The notes: a model not told the origin generated them from the letters alone. Positions 8,984 to 19,588 are shown, counted from the first letter of the stretch. The stretch: DNA of 64,000 bases from Acidisarcina polymorpha (GCF_003330725.1 NZ_CP030842.1:44813-108812), one strand, 5' to 3'. Numbers and translations: made by a program.

Positions 8984-11900
8984 TTAGTGGGAGACCTTGT
9001 ACTGCGACGCGGTGATGACCAGGTAGACAGCCAGCCTGACGCGTTGCCCTAAATCGGTCACCGAGCTGACTTCGCTGATGATCGATGCGCGGATATTCGG
9101 ATCCATCTCCGCATGCATGAAGAGGGTGCCGAGAGCATCGACCAGAACCGAGGGGGTGGACGCCATCTGTCCCCAAGAACTGGTGGCGCTCAGGTCCACA
9201 TTGAAGCTGACGAACTTGTTCATCATCAGCCTGTCGGCCAGAGTGAGCAGGGTGGCGACACTGGCGGTGTTCTCGATCCCGAACTCCGGCGCGTTCAAGG
9301 TGGTTCCCGGAATCACGTAGCTGGGCGAGAAGAAATTGAAGACGCTCGACGCGGCAAACGGCCGTTCCCCAAGCGGCACCAGATAGGTGGACAACTGATC
9401 GTAATAGTCGTGGGGGTCGACATTCGTGACGCTCAGGCCGCGCATGACCGCCGTCAGCCAGAGAATCGGCTCGCGCAGTTTCCCTACGTCGGCGGAAGCA
9501 TCCGTGTCCCCGGCCCTGGCTTCAGGATCGGTAAAGATAGCGTTCAACACCGCGGTCATATCTCCGCGGACGCCATTGCCGTCGTTGGTAAACACCGAAG
9601 CCACGCGGGAGACATAGCCGGGGCTCGGCATGCTGGTGACCAGGTGTTGAATGAGCTGCTTGGAGACGAAAGGAGGAACGTTGGGATGGTTGAAGACGTT
9701 GGTGATCGCGTCCTGCACGTCGTGCTCCGCCGTCTGGCCGGCAGACAAGGTAGTCCCTTTGTACGACGTGGGATCCGTATCGTTCAACAGTGTCTTGGGA
9801 TTCGTATCATGGTCGGCCTCGACGGCCACCATGGGATGAAAGTAGTTGGGTACCCCGATCAAGGAAGACGGAGTGGAACCATCCGCGTTGGCATAAGTCC
9901 AGCCGGTATAGGCCCGGGCAAAGGCCTCCACCTGGGCTTCCGTATAAGCAGGGATGGGATTCCCCTTGCCGTCCAGCTGCAGGGTGCCATCCTGATTCAG
10001 AAGGTAGATTCCCATGTTGAATAACTGCATGAACTCCCGCGCGTAGTTCTCGTCGGCTATCTCAGTTCCGGTCGGCGAGTGGCTGTCCAGCATGTCCAGG
10101 TAAATGCCCATGGCCGGCGACAACGTCACGTCGGTCATGATCTGGTGCCAGTTAGTGAAGGAATCTTTAGCCAGCATGTTGATGTATGGAGTGACCCCGA
10201 CTCCGGTAATCGGAAAAGCCGAGATCACATACAGTTCGCTGAGCGCGAAAGCCACCCTCTGCCGGAGCTGATCATTGCCAGTCAGTCCTGCCTTATACCA
10301 TTCGGACTCCGTGCAGTAGATCGCCGCACTGCAATAGGAAGGATGGTTTGCATACACCGGCGCCAACACCGTCTGCGGAGCCTTGAACTGTTCTGACAGC
10401 CAGGCCTCGATCCCCTCTTGTTGAACATGCTGGATCAGCGAGTCTGTTGGTCCAAATGTCGTCTGATCGAGGATCCGGGCAGCTGCCCTGACCCCCAGCG
10501 AGGCCGAGATCGACTCCAGATAGAAGAGGCTTGTTCCACCCCCGGGTGCGGGATTTCGAGCCGTGATCGAGAGATTTTCGGTCTCATTCGCCGCTACCGT
10601 CACTTCTGCAACCACCGATGTCGCCGACTGATAGGTCGTCGGCACGGGGGTGTTGTTCACCAGGACCACCGTGCTTGGGACAAATCCGGTACCGGTGAAG
10701 GTGATGGCCGTCGACTTTCCTGCTGGTGTCAACGACGGATTGGAGCCCTCGATCACCGCGACAGGATTGATGACATCCAGGCGATAGCTCGCCTTGATCG
10801 TCGAGTTTGAAGCCAATACAGCCGTGATGGTCACCGCTCTATTGGTTGGAAGCGTCGCCGGCGCGGTATAAACCCCGCTGCTCGAGATAGAGCCGGCTCC
10901 AGATACGCTCCAAGTCACAGTCTCCTGGGCCGAACCGTTCACATTGGAAACCATGGTGACCTTCGTGCGCAGCTCGGCCGTGCCGGTATTGGTTCCGTTG
11001 GCATCGGTGGCTGTGAGAGTGATAGAACTTGGCGCAACCGATTCGGTGAAAGTGTTTCCCGTGCCCCCTCCAGGTGTCGGGTTTCGAACCTGTAGGTCGA
11101 GCGTTCCCGTCGCAGTTGACGATACCGGCACTTTCATCGTCGCTGCGTTGTAGGTGACATACGAGATAGGAAGTGAAGCCCCATTGAAGAGCACTATCGT
11201 GCCAGGAACGAATCCGGATCCTGCTAAGGTGATTTGCTGCGTTCCGCCACTCAATAGGTGGGCCGGGCTAGCCGAGACGACCGCCGGAATGGGATTGGTC
11301 ACATCAAGCGTATAGGTCGTAGCCAATGCTGGGTAGGAAGACATGTAGGCCGTGATTTTCACGCCGGTGCTGAGAGAACCGGAAGATAGAGGTGTGTAAG
11401 TCGCATATTGGCCAGTATCGCCGGAAGGCACGAGCTTACCCGGACCTTGCAACTTCCAGCTAATTGAACCGTACTGAGAATTCGCTACGGTCGCTGTCAA
11501 GCGGACCGGCACGCCCAGTCGCGCCGTTCCAGTATCTTTTCCATCTGGATTGCTTGCAGTAATGTGCAAGGTCGAGAGTCCCGACTGCAAAGCTGCTCCC
11601 AGGCCGCCGCCAGGAGTGGGGTTCTTCGCCTGCAACGACAGAGTGCCCGATGCCGAGGCAGGCAGTGACAACTGAACGACCACGGAAGTGGCCGACTTAT
11701 AAGTTGTGCTCGCAACTGTACCGACGTTCGAGATAACCGCAGTCCCTGGAACAAAGCCCTGGCCGGTGAGCGTCACTGAAGTTGTCGCACCAACTGGCAC
11801 ATTCAGCGGGCTCATGTTTTCGATTACCGGTCTCGGATTCACCAGGGTAAGGTGATAGGAGCTTGATACCGCTGAATTGGAACTCAGAGTTGCTCTCACT

Positions 11901-12751
11901 ACAACGGCTGTACTGCCCAGCATCGTCGCGGGCGGCGTGTAGACGCCACTGCTGGAGATCTTTCCGGTTCCGGTCACACTCCAGTCGATGGTTTTGGCGA
12001 CGGATCCGGTCACGACCGCAGCCATGTTGACGTTCACGCCTAGTCTGGCTGTTCCGGTGTTAGTGCCGTCCACATCCGTGGCTGTAAGTGCGATCGTTGT
12101 GGGTTGAACGGGCTGATCGTAGCTTGCCCCCGCACCTCCTCCGGGTGTTGGATTCGTAGCCTTCAAAAGTAGGGATCCGCTCGCCTTGCCCGGAACCGGA
12201 AGCGTGACCGATAGATCGTTCCAGTCCTTATAAGCCGTCTTTAAGGCAATCCCGTTGGCGCTCACCATCGTTCCCGAAACAAACCCCGCGCCCCTTACAT
12301 TGGTGTTGGTGTAGGTGAATCCCGCCTCTGCCTGAGGAATGGCTGTCGAAGAGATCGTTGGCACCGGATAGATCAGCGACACCACATAGGAGTGCGTCAC
12401 CGAAGGCGCTGCATGCAGGTAAGCCTTTATAGTTACGCTCCGGCTTGATGGCATGGCCAGTGGTGGAGTGTATCTAGCGCTATTGTTGGTTAAAGCGGAA
12501 ACACTGCCTTCGCCGACAACACTCCACTTAACCACTTGATCAGGTCCCGCAGAGACCTTTGCTGTCAGGCTCACGGGCGTGTTGAGGCGGGCACTCCCCG
12601 TATCCGTCCCGTCCGAATTCGTCCCGGTGATCTCAATGGTCTGCTGACCTTGTGAATAAGCTGAGCTTAGTGCCACTACGACCACAGTGGTAATGACAAT
12701 CTGCTTCTTCACTATATAAGTAAGAGTAGATAACACTTTATCCGTGAACAT
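8984..12751 (-). CDS. DUF1800 protein with N-terminal Ig/IPT-like repeats
   Basis: A 1255-residue exported protein. A signal peptide covers about residues 1-33 (IVITTVVVVALSSAYSQ). Residues about 35-740 are tandem Ig/IPT-like modules; four linker motifs of the type NPTPGGG or NPAPGGG mark the repeats, and each alternates with a TATDVDGTNTGTARL-like strand. The DUF1800 domain follows from about 750 (AARILDQTTFGPTDSLIQHV) and contains FARAYTGWTY, FVSKQLIQHLV and LREPILWLTAVMRGL. It is the first gene of a two-gene unit with DUF1501. Function is unknown; the tandem Ig modules suggest a cell-surface or extracellular location. A 20 bp palindrome lies about 140 bases upstream of the start. Confidence 0.92.
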   Translation of the reverse strand: MFTDKVLSTLTYIVKKQIVITTVVVVALSSAYSQGQQTIEITGTNSDGTDTGSARLNTPVSLTAKVSAGPDQVVKWSVVGEGSVSALTNNSARYTPPLAMPSSRSVTIKAYLHAAPSVTHSYVVSLIYPVPTISSTAIPQAEAGFTYTNTNVRGAGFVSGTMVSANGIALKTAYKDWNDLSVTLPVPGKASGSLLLKATNPTPGGGAGASYDQPVQPTTIALTATDVDGTNTGTARLGVNVNMAAVVTGSVAKTIDWSVTGTGKISSSGVYTPPATMLGSTAVVVRATLSSNSAVSSSYHLTLVNPRPVIENMSPLNVPVGATTSVTLTGQGFVPGTAVISNVGTVASTTYKSATSVVVQLSLPASASGTLSLQAKNPTPGGGLGAALQSGLSTLHITASNPDGKDTGTARLGVPVRLTATVANSQYGSISWKLQGPGKLVPSGDTGQYATYTPLSSGSLSTGVKITAYMSSYPALATTYTLDVTNPIPAVVSASPAHLLSGGTQQITLAGSGFVPGTIVLFNGASLPISYVTYNAATMKVPVSSTATGTLDLQVRNPTPGGGTGNTFTESVAPSSITLTATDANGTNTGTAELRTKVTMVSNVNGSAQETVTWSVSGAGSISSSGVYTAPATLPTNRAVTITAVLASNSTIKASYRLDVINPVAVIEGSNPSLTPAGKSTAITFTGTGFVPSTVVLVNNTPVPTTYQSATSVVAEVTVAANETENLSITARNPAPGGGTSLFYLESISASLGVRAAARILDQTTFGPTDSLIQHVQQEGIEAWLSEQFKAPQTVLAPVYANHPSYCSAAIYCTESEWYKAGLTGNDQLRQRVAFALSELYVISAFPITGVGVTPYINMLAKDSFTNWHQIMTDVTLSPAMGIYLDMLDSHSPTGTEIADENYAREFMQLFNMGIYLLNQDGTLQLDGKGNPIPAYTEAQVEAFARAYTGWTYANADGSTPSSLIGVPNYFHPMVAVEADHDTNPKTLLNDTDPTSYKGTTLSAGQTAEHDVQDAITNVFNHPNVPPFVSKQLIQHLVTSMPSPGYVSRVASVFTNDGNGVRGDMTAVLNAIFTDPEARAGDTDASADVGKLREPILWLTAVMRGLSVTNVDPHDYYDQLSTYLVPLGERPFAASSVFNFFSPSYVIPGTTLNAPEFGIENTASVATLLTLADRLMMNKFVSFNVDLSATSSWGQMASTPSVLVDALGTLFMHAEMDPNIRASIISEVSSVTDLGQRVRLAVYLVITASQYKVSH

Positions 12752-12889
12752 GGTGATACACCTAATCTCTCTAACTTGTTATGAAGCACGCGTCAGCGCT
12801 GCGCCCCACAGGAACAGCGCAGCTGATGCACGCTCATAGCTGAGTTTGGAGTATGTTAACTAGCGAGATGGACGGGGCTATGTACAAAC

Positions 12890-12909
12890 GATCACATGAC
12901 TGTGTGATC
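12890..12909. promoter_or_regulatory. 20 bp palindrome upstream of the DUF1800-DUF1501 unit
   Basis: GATCACA-TGACTG-TGTGATC, with 7-base arms that match perfectly across a six-base centre. It lies within a looser inverted repeat (CTAGCGAGATGG at 12860 with CCATCTTCACTAACTAG at about 12930). The arms resemble Crp half-sites in inverted order. A regulator binding site is an inference. Confidence 0.45.
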
Positions 12910-13832
12910 TCCCGCTAACTTCGTTTAGCCATCTTCACTAACTAGTATGATGCTTTGCCATAGCCTCGTCCGGCCGCTATCTCACGGATGTTGGTACTAA
13001 GGTACCATTGGCCAACGCCACGTTCACTTATCCTCGAGCAATCGCACATTCTGTCTCGAAGCTTTGTGCTCACCGTAAGTTCGTTCAGAGGCTAGAGTGA
13101 CCGTAGGCCCCCTTAAACCTTGGCTTTTACGTCGCAAGTGTCCCGACTTCGGCACAGTGCGCTTGTCCTGTCTGGCAGGCAGGGCAGATCGATCGCCTGA
13201 AATCTGTTCATTGTCGAGTTGGCCGATGCCTTCTTCGGATCAGCTCAGAATATTGAAGACAGGTCGACAGTTACATCCGTTGGTATTGAGCGGGGCTGAA
13301 CGATACTGCGGAGCATCGAGGAGGTGCTTGTTTGCGTCGTTGCCTAAAGTGCCAAGCAGCGATTTGCAAAATCATCGACCCAGAGCCAATTGGTCGGTAT
13401 TTCCTGGCAACGTGATGGGGCTGATCCGGAGCTTCCCCTTCCGCGAGGGCCCGCATTTAGAGCGCTCGAAGTAAACTGGCGAGAAAGTCGGTGTGCATGT
13501 AGGGTGCGGAGGCAATGAAGCTTTGGGACCGCGGGGGCCGCGCTTCATGAGAAAAGAATTGGGGGGAATTGATTGTCACAAATCATATTGCCATCTCGTG
13601 CGTCAGGACAAACGCATTCCTTGCTGTGGCATCGAGGAGTCTCAGTCGTGGCTTACGTCTTTGCTAATGCACATGACGGCCGTTGAGGGGTAGGTAGGCT
13701 GACGCGGCTAGCCGTACGTAACGTCCGCATATCCGAGCGGCCGACCCGGAATCGACAAGCGTCATCAGCTTACCTACGAGCACCATATTAGCACCGCTCA
13801 GAGCGGGTTGTGAGCTTATGTAGCTTAAAGCA
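12910..13832. other. No gene recognised
   Basis: About 900 bases between the DUF1800 promoter region and the YjbR-like gene. Open frames here (for example 13097-13474) have no recognisable motif or ribosome binding site and overlap one another, so none is called. Confidence 0.4.
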
Positions 13833-14270
13833 CTAGAGATGTGAGTCGGGTGCAACACGGAGGTAACTGCCTCGGACAAGATCGGACACCTCGCCCCAAT
13901 CCACGGCTGGTCGATCTAAGCGAAGACCGACCCAGCCATTCAACGCTACGCTGGTAGGGGTGAACCACGGCGAGTGGGCGCTTAGTGTGAGCCTCGGCGT
14001 ATTTCCAGAACGTGGCCTGCAACACACCCCACTGATTCCATCGCCTCGGTAGTCGGAGAGATAGCAGGCAAAGGTCCGCCCGTCTACAAGAAAGGCTTCA
14101 TGCTTACCGGTGGTCGCAATCGTTACGTACGGAAGCCTTAGGCAGATTTTCCTGAGCCTGGCCAGGCGAATCAATCGTAAGTCAACCATCGCCGAAGGCG
14201 TCTTCTCTTCCGCGTTTGATGGTTGTGGTTCGGTCGCACTGTGTAGCGTCGTGTGTGCAAAATAGCTCAT
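13833..14270 (-). CDS. MmcQ/YjbR family protein
   Basis: A 145-residue protein of the YjbR (DUF419, CyaY-like fold) type. Features are RLRKICLRLPYV, HEAFLVDGRTFACYLSDYRG and the C-terminal WVGLRLDRPAVDWGEVSDL followed by GSYLRVAP. YjbR proteins are often described as DNA-binding, but their role is not settled. It is closely related to the C-terminal part of the protein at 20800-21381 and to a short tail fragment at 16904-16942. It lacks the extra N-terminal domain of the 20800 protein. The receiver-domain gene lies 156 bases upstream on the same strand. Confidence 0.75.
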   Translation of the reverse strand: MSYFAHTTLHSATEPQPSNAEEKTPSAMVDLRLIRLARLRKICLRLPYVTIATTGKHEAFLVDGRTFACYLSDYRGDGISGVCCRPRSGNTPRLTLSAHSPWFTPTSVALNGWVGLRLDRPAVDWGEVSDLVRGSYLRVAPDSHL

Positions 14271-14425
14271 AGTAAGTCCTGCCTTCCGTCATCAATGCTG
14301 TCTGAACCTGCTACCAGTGTCGTTTTATCCATATCGCGGGAGCCTCCGAGTCAATTACCATCCTCGCCTCTGCGCCATCCCGCGACAAGACCCCGCGAGG
14401 AGAAGAGCAATTGTCGTGTTCACGG

Positions 14426-14851
14426 TCACACAGGTATTTGTCCGACTGCTGACTCATTTGCCTTTCCGTTTTCGACTAGACTGCCGATTTCAGCGAGGAG
14501 GTCTGCTGGATGTACCGGCTTTGTCAGCAATGCGAAATCATGCCCTTTGTCCCTCGCGGCGCGGAGAAGGTTCGCTGTTTGTGCCTGGCCGGAGAACAGC
14601 AGGATCTTGCATCGAGGGCACGCAGCTCTAATGTGGATTGCAAGATCGACTCCCGACATTTCAGGCATCACAACGTCAGAGATGAGCAAATCAGGGGAAT
14701 CAGCCTCAACTCGGGCCAGAGCTTCAAAAGGGTTCGTAAAGTATGTCGCGGCGTAACCGCTCCGTTTAAGGATCGTTGCCAGCGTGGCCGCGATTACATA
14801 CTCGTCGTCAACAATAAAAACTCGGACCGGAAGCGAATTGGGCACAAGCAT
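14426..14851 (-). CDS. Single-domain response regulator (receiver only)
   Basis: A receiver domain of about 141 residues beginning VRVFIVDDEYVIAATLATIL. The phospho-acceptor Asp is in LLISDVVMPEMSG, the conserved Thr/Ser position in LLFSGQA, and the Lys in LLTKPVHP. No output domain follows. The open frame runs upstream to 15124 but residues before the receiver look non-coding. ATG at 14851 or GTG at 14845 is preferred because AGAGGA lies immediately before them; GTG gives the better spacing. It faces away from the Crp/Fnr pseudogene at 15056. The partner kinase is not obvious; the soluble kinase at 35348 is one candidate. Confidence 0.85.
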   Translation of the reverse strand: MLVPNSLPVRVFIVDDEYVIAATLATILKRSGYAATYFTNPFEALARVEADSPDLLISDVVMPEMSGVDLAIHIRAACPRCKILLFSGQAQTANLLRAARDKGHDFALLTKPVHPADLLAEIGSLVENGKANESAVGQIPV

Positions 14852-14930
14852 TCCTCTTTCGAAAACGTTATGTGTGGGCGGGAACACGAGGTGGACCATT
14901 GCTTGTAAGTTCCCGTTTGTGGCGCATAAG

Positions 14931-15055
14931 TGCTGTCTAACTTCGTAGCATAGTGAACATGAAACCAGATGTCTGTCATGTAGGCTACAAGGACCTAGGC
15001 TTCGGCGGTTGGGACGGAACTCCGCGCTTATGCTATGGAATGGCGAGGAATTGAG
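14931..15055 (+). promoter_or_regulatory. Conserved upstream region of Crp/Fnr subfamily I
   Basis: About 125 bases before the Crp pseudogene are clearly similar to the upstream region of the intact copy at 31570 (minus strand, 32284-32405), including GTAGGCTACA, TTCGGCGGTTG and AGATGTCTGTCA. The third copy (26338) keeps only the last 45 bases because its upstream part is replaced by a DUF1501 fragment. Conservation beyond the gene suggests that promoter and operator were duplicated with it. TATGCT at about 15030 is a possible -10 box. Confidence 0.5.
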
Positions 15056-15680
15056 ATGGCCGCTATTACGATCAAGAACACACTCCTGAAAAGCCTGACT
15101 CCTGAGATTATTGCGCGCCTTCATCTACGTCCCGTTGCCTTCGAGCTGGAGCATAAAAGTGAGTTTCCCGGGAGGCCAATTGAACACCTCTTCTTTGTGG
15201 CAATGGGAATGGCCTCTATGACCACTACTTTCCGGGACGGGTCGCAGGGTGAAGTTGGGATGTTCGGATAAGAGTCCGTCATTGGTGTGTCCGCCCTGAT
15301 GGGAACTAAGCACAGCCTCAATCGCGTCTATACCCAAATTGCAGGAAAAGGCTACTCTTGCACAGTCGAGGATGCCAGGAGAGAATTCCGACGGGGCGGC
15401 ATGTTTCAGGAAATGGCGCTCCGCTATGTCCAGGCGCAGCGTGTCCAAGTCATTCAGTCTGCAATGCAACGCACAACTTTGAGCAAAGGCTTGCCCGATG
15501 GTTACTGATCTGCGCGGATCGAGCCCATAGCGACACCTTCGAGATGGCGCGTGAATATCTGGCACAGATGTTGGGAGCGAGCAGGCCAACCGTCTCGATA
15601 CGGCCTTCATTTTGAAAGGACGGTAGCTCATTGAGTACAACCATGGACTCATCCACATCCTCGACGTTGCCGGACCTTGA
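15056..15680 (+). pseudogene. Crp/Fnr-type regulator, subfamily I, degraded
   Basis: Homologous along its length to the intact genes at 26338 and 31570. The start is MAAITIKNTLLKSL. The codon matching Tyr in VGMFGYES of the intact copies is TAA here, ending the first frame at 15271. A deletion after VIQSA then removes bases around 15463 and shifts the frame, and further small changes follow before the stop at 15680. The N-terminal cNMP-like fold and the C-terminal Crp helix-turn-helix can both be traced but cannot be made as one protein. Confidence 0.85.
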
Positions 15681-15765
15681 AAAGGTGCCATCCAAGCATT
15701 TGCCACAGAAACCGCCACGGAAGAGCGCAACCACGTCAGCTTTTTGCGCGGGGCTCGCGCTTCTT

Positions 15766-15815
15766 GAGCCAGCGCAGCGCGGCGGGGTTGATCCCGGTGA
15801 ATCGGGATCAGACGA
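15766..15815 (+). mobile_element. Short IS3 orfB remnant
   Basis: About 50 bases encode LSQRRAAGLIPVN-type sequence (LSQRSAAGLIPVN here), the same segment found near the start of the IS3 orfB at 39140-39708. It lies at the junction between the Crp pseudogene and the next gene fragment, consistent with IS3-mediated rearrangement. Confidence 0.6.
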
Positions 15816-15996
15816 CGACCATAATATTGCCCATGGTGCCGTCGAGGCGCTCTGCAACGTTCTGTATTTGATAGAGCAACACATCAACGAACCAGACTCG
15901 ATCCGGACGCTTCTCAGGCTAGCGGAACCGTCCGTGGAAACGATGAAGCGGGCGGCGGCTTCGGGAATATCAAAACAGGTCGCTCCCAGAGCCTAG
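15816..15996 (+). pseudogene. Fragment of a small hypothetical protein family
   Basis: Encodes IAHGAVEALCNVLYLIEQ followed by LLRLAEPSVETMKRAA. It lines up with the minus-strand protein at 30404-30850 (IAYAVEVLSNILYFIEK, ITVRSMETLRAA). No start codon of its own is evident because the upstream side joins an IS3 remnant. Function unknown. Confidence 0.5.
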
Positions 15997-16903
15997 CCAC
16001 GTCTCTCCCGATGGGCAAGTGGCATAGGCTGCACACCCCGTGAAACCTTCACCGACGACACCGCGCCGTCCGAACGCGGTCGCTTTACTCTCCCGCAAAG
16101 TCGGGAGGTGAATCTCTATACCTCCGATGGCTCAGTAGCAACGAAGCCAGAGGTGCAGAGCTACACAGTTCAAAATCAAGCGATCCAAAACCCTGTCGCT
16201 CCCTCAACAACCGCAGTTCGAGGGCCCAGCCGCGGCCATCGCGCCGCAGCCTCCCCAGCCCGCAATCCGCATTCGCATGGGACGGTAGCAACGAACCCCT
16301 CACCTTTAACCATTTCACTAACCTTAGAGCGAAAGGATTTATAAGATGCTCACCATTTCATGTTCCCGGCATCTATGCGGACATGGCGAACACCCAAAAT
16401 GACATCGTGAACACGCCTGTTTTGCGCCTAAATCGACGACTTTGGAGCGAACAGCAAATGGCGCGCCTGCAACAGTATTTTACACAGACACCGATTCCGG
16501 GGACCAATTTGCCGAACTTCACGCGCAAACTCAAAAGGTCCTGCGGAGGATGGAAGGCTGTGCAACCGGAAAGAATTGTTGCAGGAAGTCACCACAGTCG
16601 GGTCTGCTACGTACTTTTACCTCTACTCCAACGTAGGAATGCTAATGGTCCACAAACATACTTTAGACGGATTGACAGCTCGGGTGCCCAGCGTAAGCTA
16701 TTCCAAATGCATTGCTGATTGAGACGGCATATTGCTGTCTCCTATGTGCGGAGCTGAGTGCCGTAACCTCTTCTCGGTCGCGGCACTTGGAGGTACACTC
16801 GACCTACCCTAGGCCCCGAAACCGGCTACCTAGAAACTGTGGGACTTTAGAGGAGACCCTACGCACATTAGGAGTAATCAGCAGCATAGCATTTACTTTG
16901 CTA
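15997..16903. other. No gene recognised
   Basis: Two overlapping frames around 16383-16718 show no known motif. Nothing else coding was recognised. Confidence 0.35.
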
Positions 16904-16942
16904 AGCAGTTACCTCCACGTTGCCCCCTCCAGTAAGCTGTGA
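16904..16942 (+). pseudogene. 3' end fragment of a YjbR-like gene
   Basis: Encodes SSYLHVAPSSKL and a stop, matching the SSYLRV...SKL ending of the gene at 20800-21381. The following ~180 bases are also related to the region after 21381 (GTTAGCTAGG, a GTACAC-GTTC segment, CGTTGCTAT), so this is a duplicated block whose upstream part was lost. Confidence 0.6.
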
Positions 16943-17132
16943 CCTAAATCGCTCACACGGTTAGCTAGGACGTCCGTGACAGTGAGTGGCAGTCAGGTAC
17001 ACCGTTCGGCTTCAAGAAGTGCGATTTACTAATCCGGTCGCACTAAAATCGGCACCCCGATATCATCCGTTGCTATCAGCCACTTTCCCTCTACCTTGGA
17101 AGCTCAGTCACGACAGCGTATCTATTAAACGG

Positions 17133-17203
17133 CGCAATCCCGCATGTTTGATCAATATTGACCATTCCTAAGCAGATAGTGGGCGTATAAGGATCACTCT
17201 GGG
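17133..17203. repeat. 71 bp dispersed repeat with TCAATATTGA palindrome, copy 1
   Basis: About 80% similar to 19133-19205. The shared core is ATGTTTGATCAATATTGACCAT; the palindrome TCAATATTGA is at 17152-17161. It follows the YjbR-tail block and precedes the Crp subfamily III pseudogene. A related, longer palindrome is at 27742-27759. Confidence 0.6.
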
Positions 17204-17499
17204 TGAGACAAATTCTTGAAGCAAGAACTTCGATCATCCGTATTTGGTTCTCAAGGGCGCCACGAAGTCTATAGGTCTAAGAACTACTTCGAACACTGAA
17301 CCGACTTTAATCAATGTCGGATGTCCGACATTCCGCATCCAATAAATGATTAGGAGGTTCGACAATCTGCCCATCCTCATCAGGCGTAACCTGCTACCGT
17401 TGATCCAGACGGCGGTTTTTTGCGATCTGAAGCAAAGGCCTGAATCATGTCAATCTCCTCCTTTCTTCGCTTACTTCCAAATCACGGGACGAGTTACTC

Positions 17500-18165
17500 G
17501 GGCACTGCGCTGTCGTGTCGCTACCTATCAAGACTCCACTTTATAATGCAAACAGGGAGCGGGCGTACGCCTACTTCATGACCTCGGGAATGGCTTCCGT
17601 GGTCGCTTCCACGCAGAGTGGTGCCATTGTCGAAGTGGGCGTGATTGGGCACGAAGGCATAGTGGGAAGCTTCCACATCCTCAGATCGGCACCGGTTTCA
17701 ACAGAATCCTTCATTCACCTGGAAGGAACCGGCCTCAAAATTCCCTTGATCGAATTGTGAAAAGCATTTCGTTCCTCCGGAGACACTCGGAACCGTATCC
17801 TCGAATTCGTTCAAGAGCAGGCACTCACGATAAGCCAGATTGCAGGCTGCAATCGTCTCCACGAATCCGAACAGCGGTTGGCTCGTTGGCTGCTGAGGCC
17901 CAGGATCGCACCGAATCGAGCGCTCTCAACTTTACACAAGAGTTTCTGGCGATGATGTTAAGCGCCCAGCGTACGACGGTCACATTCGTAGCCGGTGCCT
18001 TGCAGGAGCGTGGGCTCATCGAGTACTGGAGAGGACACGGTCGAATTCTGGGTCGCGACAAGCTCGAGGTGGCCGCCTGTGACTGTTAACAAATCACCAA
18101 AACACTGCATGCCAATCTCTTGCAGAGGGCCGTGCCATACCGCGGGATATGCATGCATGGATGAG
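17500..18165 (+). pseudogene. Crp/Fnr-type regulator, subfamily III, degraded
   Basis: Pieces in several frames form one Crp/Fnr relative: TPLYNANRERAYAYFMTSGM, then VGVIGHEGIVGSF, then RLARWLL, and finally the helix-turn-helix ending AMMLSAQRTTVTFVAGALQE. Breaks occur near 17757 and 17930. A TAA at 18087 replaces a Tyr codon seen in the related fragment at 36140 (CDCYQITKQLHANL). No intact member of this subfamily is present in the window. Confidence 0.75.
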
Positions 18166-18257
18166 ACCTTCCACCAAAAAGATAAAACAGGCTGGAGGCT
18201 CCGGAGTGTGTCGAACGTCCTTCCGCGCTGTTGCTTCAGAGGTCAGGAAAGGGCCCC

Positions 18258-18713
18258 ATGTTACCGATTATCAAACGATTCCATGACACCGCTGAGAACG
18301 ACGCGAACCTCTTGCAGGCGGTCCGCCGCAAAGACCAGCAAGCGATGGTCACCATCTTTGACCGCTACGCGTCAGTAGTTTATACAGTGGCTCTTGGAAT
18401 CATGGAGGATCACGCGGCGGCGGAAGATGTGATGCAGGAGGTCCTTTTTCAGGTTTGGACTGGATCGCAAACTATGAATGCGCACGGCGTTCCATTTGGG
18501 GTTTGGCTGGTATGCGTGACTCGCAGTCGGGCTCTTGATGCCTCTCGTAAGTGTCGTCGTTCTATTCCGAGAGAACAAGGGGTCCCGGGGTCAGCGGTGA
18601 ACCCAGCTGAAGAAGTTGCATATAACTCGCCCGATTTCACGAGTCGGCAGGTCAACAAGAAATCTAGCGCCGTGTTGATCGAACTGGTGACCAATGATGA
18701 TGCGTCTCGATGA
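18258..18713 (+). pseudogene. ECF-type sigma factor, C-terminally truncated
   Basis: Starts at ATG 18258 with GGAAAGG nearby. Residues about 14-90 match sigma-70 region 2: LLQAVRRKDQQAMVTIFDRY, VALGIMEDHAAAEDVMQEV and FQVWTG. The following residues (VCVTRSRALDASRKCRR) are still typical. Region 4, the -35-binding helix-turn-helix normally at about 130-180, is not seen before the stop at 18713. A sigma factor without region 4 is not expected to be functional, so a truncated gene is likely. No anti-sigma gene is adjacent. Confidence 0.7.
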
Positions 18714-19132
18714 GCGCGTTGGTCTACCTGCTACTGATAGTGTCACTGCTGTTCGGGGTCTACTTCTGACCTTGCCCTCAGAATGCGTACCCCGTATTCG
18801 GTAATCAGAACTGGTGGCAGAGTTGCTTGTTTCGAGATATGACGAACCATGCCTTCATAGGGCGCTCTGGCCTTATCTCATTTGGCCCAAGGTCCCGAAG
18901 CCGGTGCACTTTAACCTCAACGACCTCTAAGTGAGGGCGACGGCAGCAAAGGCGAAAGGTCAAAGAGCTTCCTCAACTATTCGAGGCGAGTTGAAGGTCA
19001 ATGGCGTTTAAGCTGCCGATCTCAAATTGCGGCGCTACACTCCAGCGATCTCCCTTAACAATTCATCGAAGCTGGTGGAGCCTTCTTTCGAAGGATTCAG
19101 TGGCTTGCCCGGCCAGGTACATAGCTCAACCG
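18714..19132. other. No gene recognised
   Basis: About 420 bases after the sigma factor fragment hold no convincing ORF or recognisable remnant. Confidence 0.35.
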
Positions 19133-19205
19133 GGACAGCATCCCGGATGTTTGATCAATATTGACCATCCCCCAGCAGATTTAGAGCGTACAAAGGTCAC
19201 TCAGG
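19133..19205. repeat. Dispersed repeat with TCAATATTGA palindrome, copy 2
   Basis: Second copy of the repeat at 17133-17203; the palindrome is at 19155-19164. The distance between copies is almost exactly 2.0 kb. Confidence 0.6.
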
Positions 19206-19429
19206 GGAATGCAGTTCTTAAAGCAATTGATCTACATTGGGTGCGGCAGTTGGAAGATCTGAGTGAACGTAAGGTCCCCGCATCTTCAGGCAACGGAAGA
19301 CGCGATGGAGCGCCGCGAAACGCTGTTGAATGGTAACCGTTTCGGCAACGTACCAAGTTGTGGTATGAGTGGCGATTTCGCGGAGGAATTTGCTGCACAC
19401 CACGTGCAAACCGAGAAAACACAGGAATC

Positions 19430-19500
19430 GACCCGAAGTAAGAGATGAGAGTTCTGAAAGCGAAAGTCAGATCTAAGATGGTCCAGCTCCATAGGTCCCT
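19430..19500 (+). pseudogene. Remnant of the ~110-residue coiled-coil family
   Basis: RVLKAKVRSKMVQLHRS at 19447 onward aligns with RILEAEFKSKRDQLYAE of the intact protein at 21691-22023. Only the N-terminal helix is recognisable and downstream sequence diverges. Confidence 0.4.
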
Positions 19501-19588
19501 TCTTCCAACTGCAGCAGATCTCCAGTCTAGATGCGTCAGCGAGTGCGATGTCGGAAGAGAAGATATACTTCCGTTCGTCACTAAGCCC

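Noticed and set aside
9113..10024. A 303-codon plus-strand ORF
   Set aside because: Entirely antisense to the well-supported DUF1800 gene and rich in Arg/Gly as expected for a shadow frame.
13097..13474. A 125-codon ORF
   Set aside because: No motif, no ribosome binding site, unusual composition; left uncalled.
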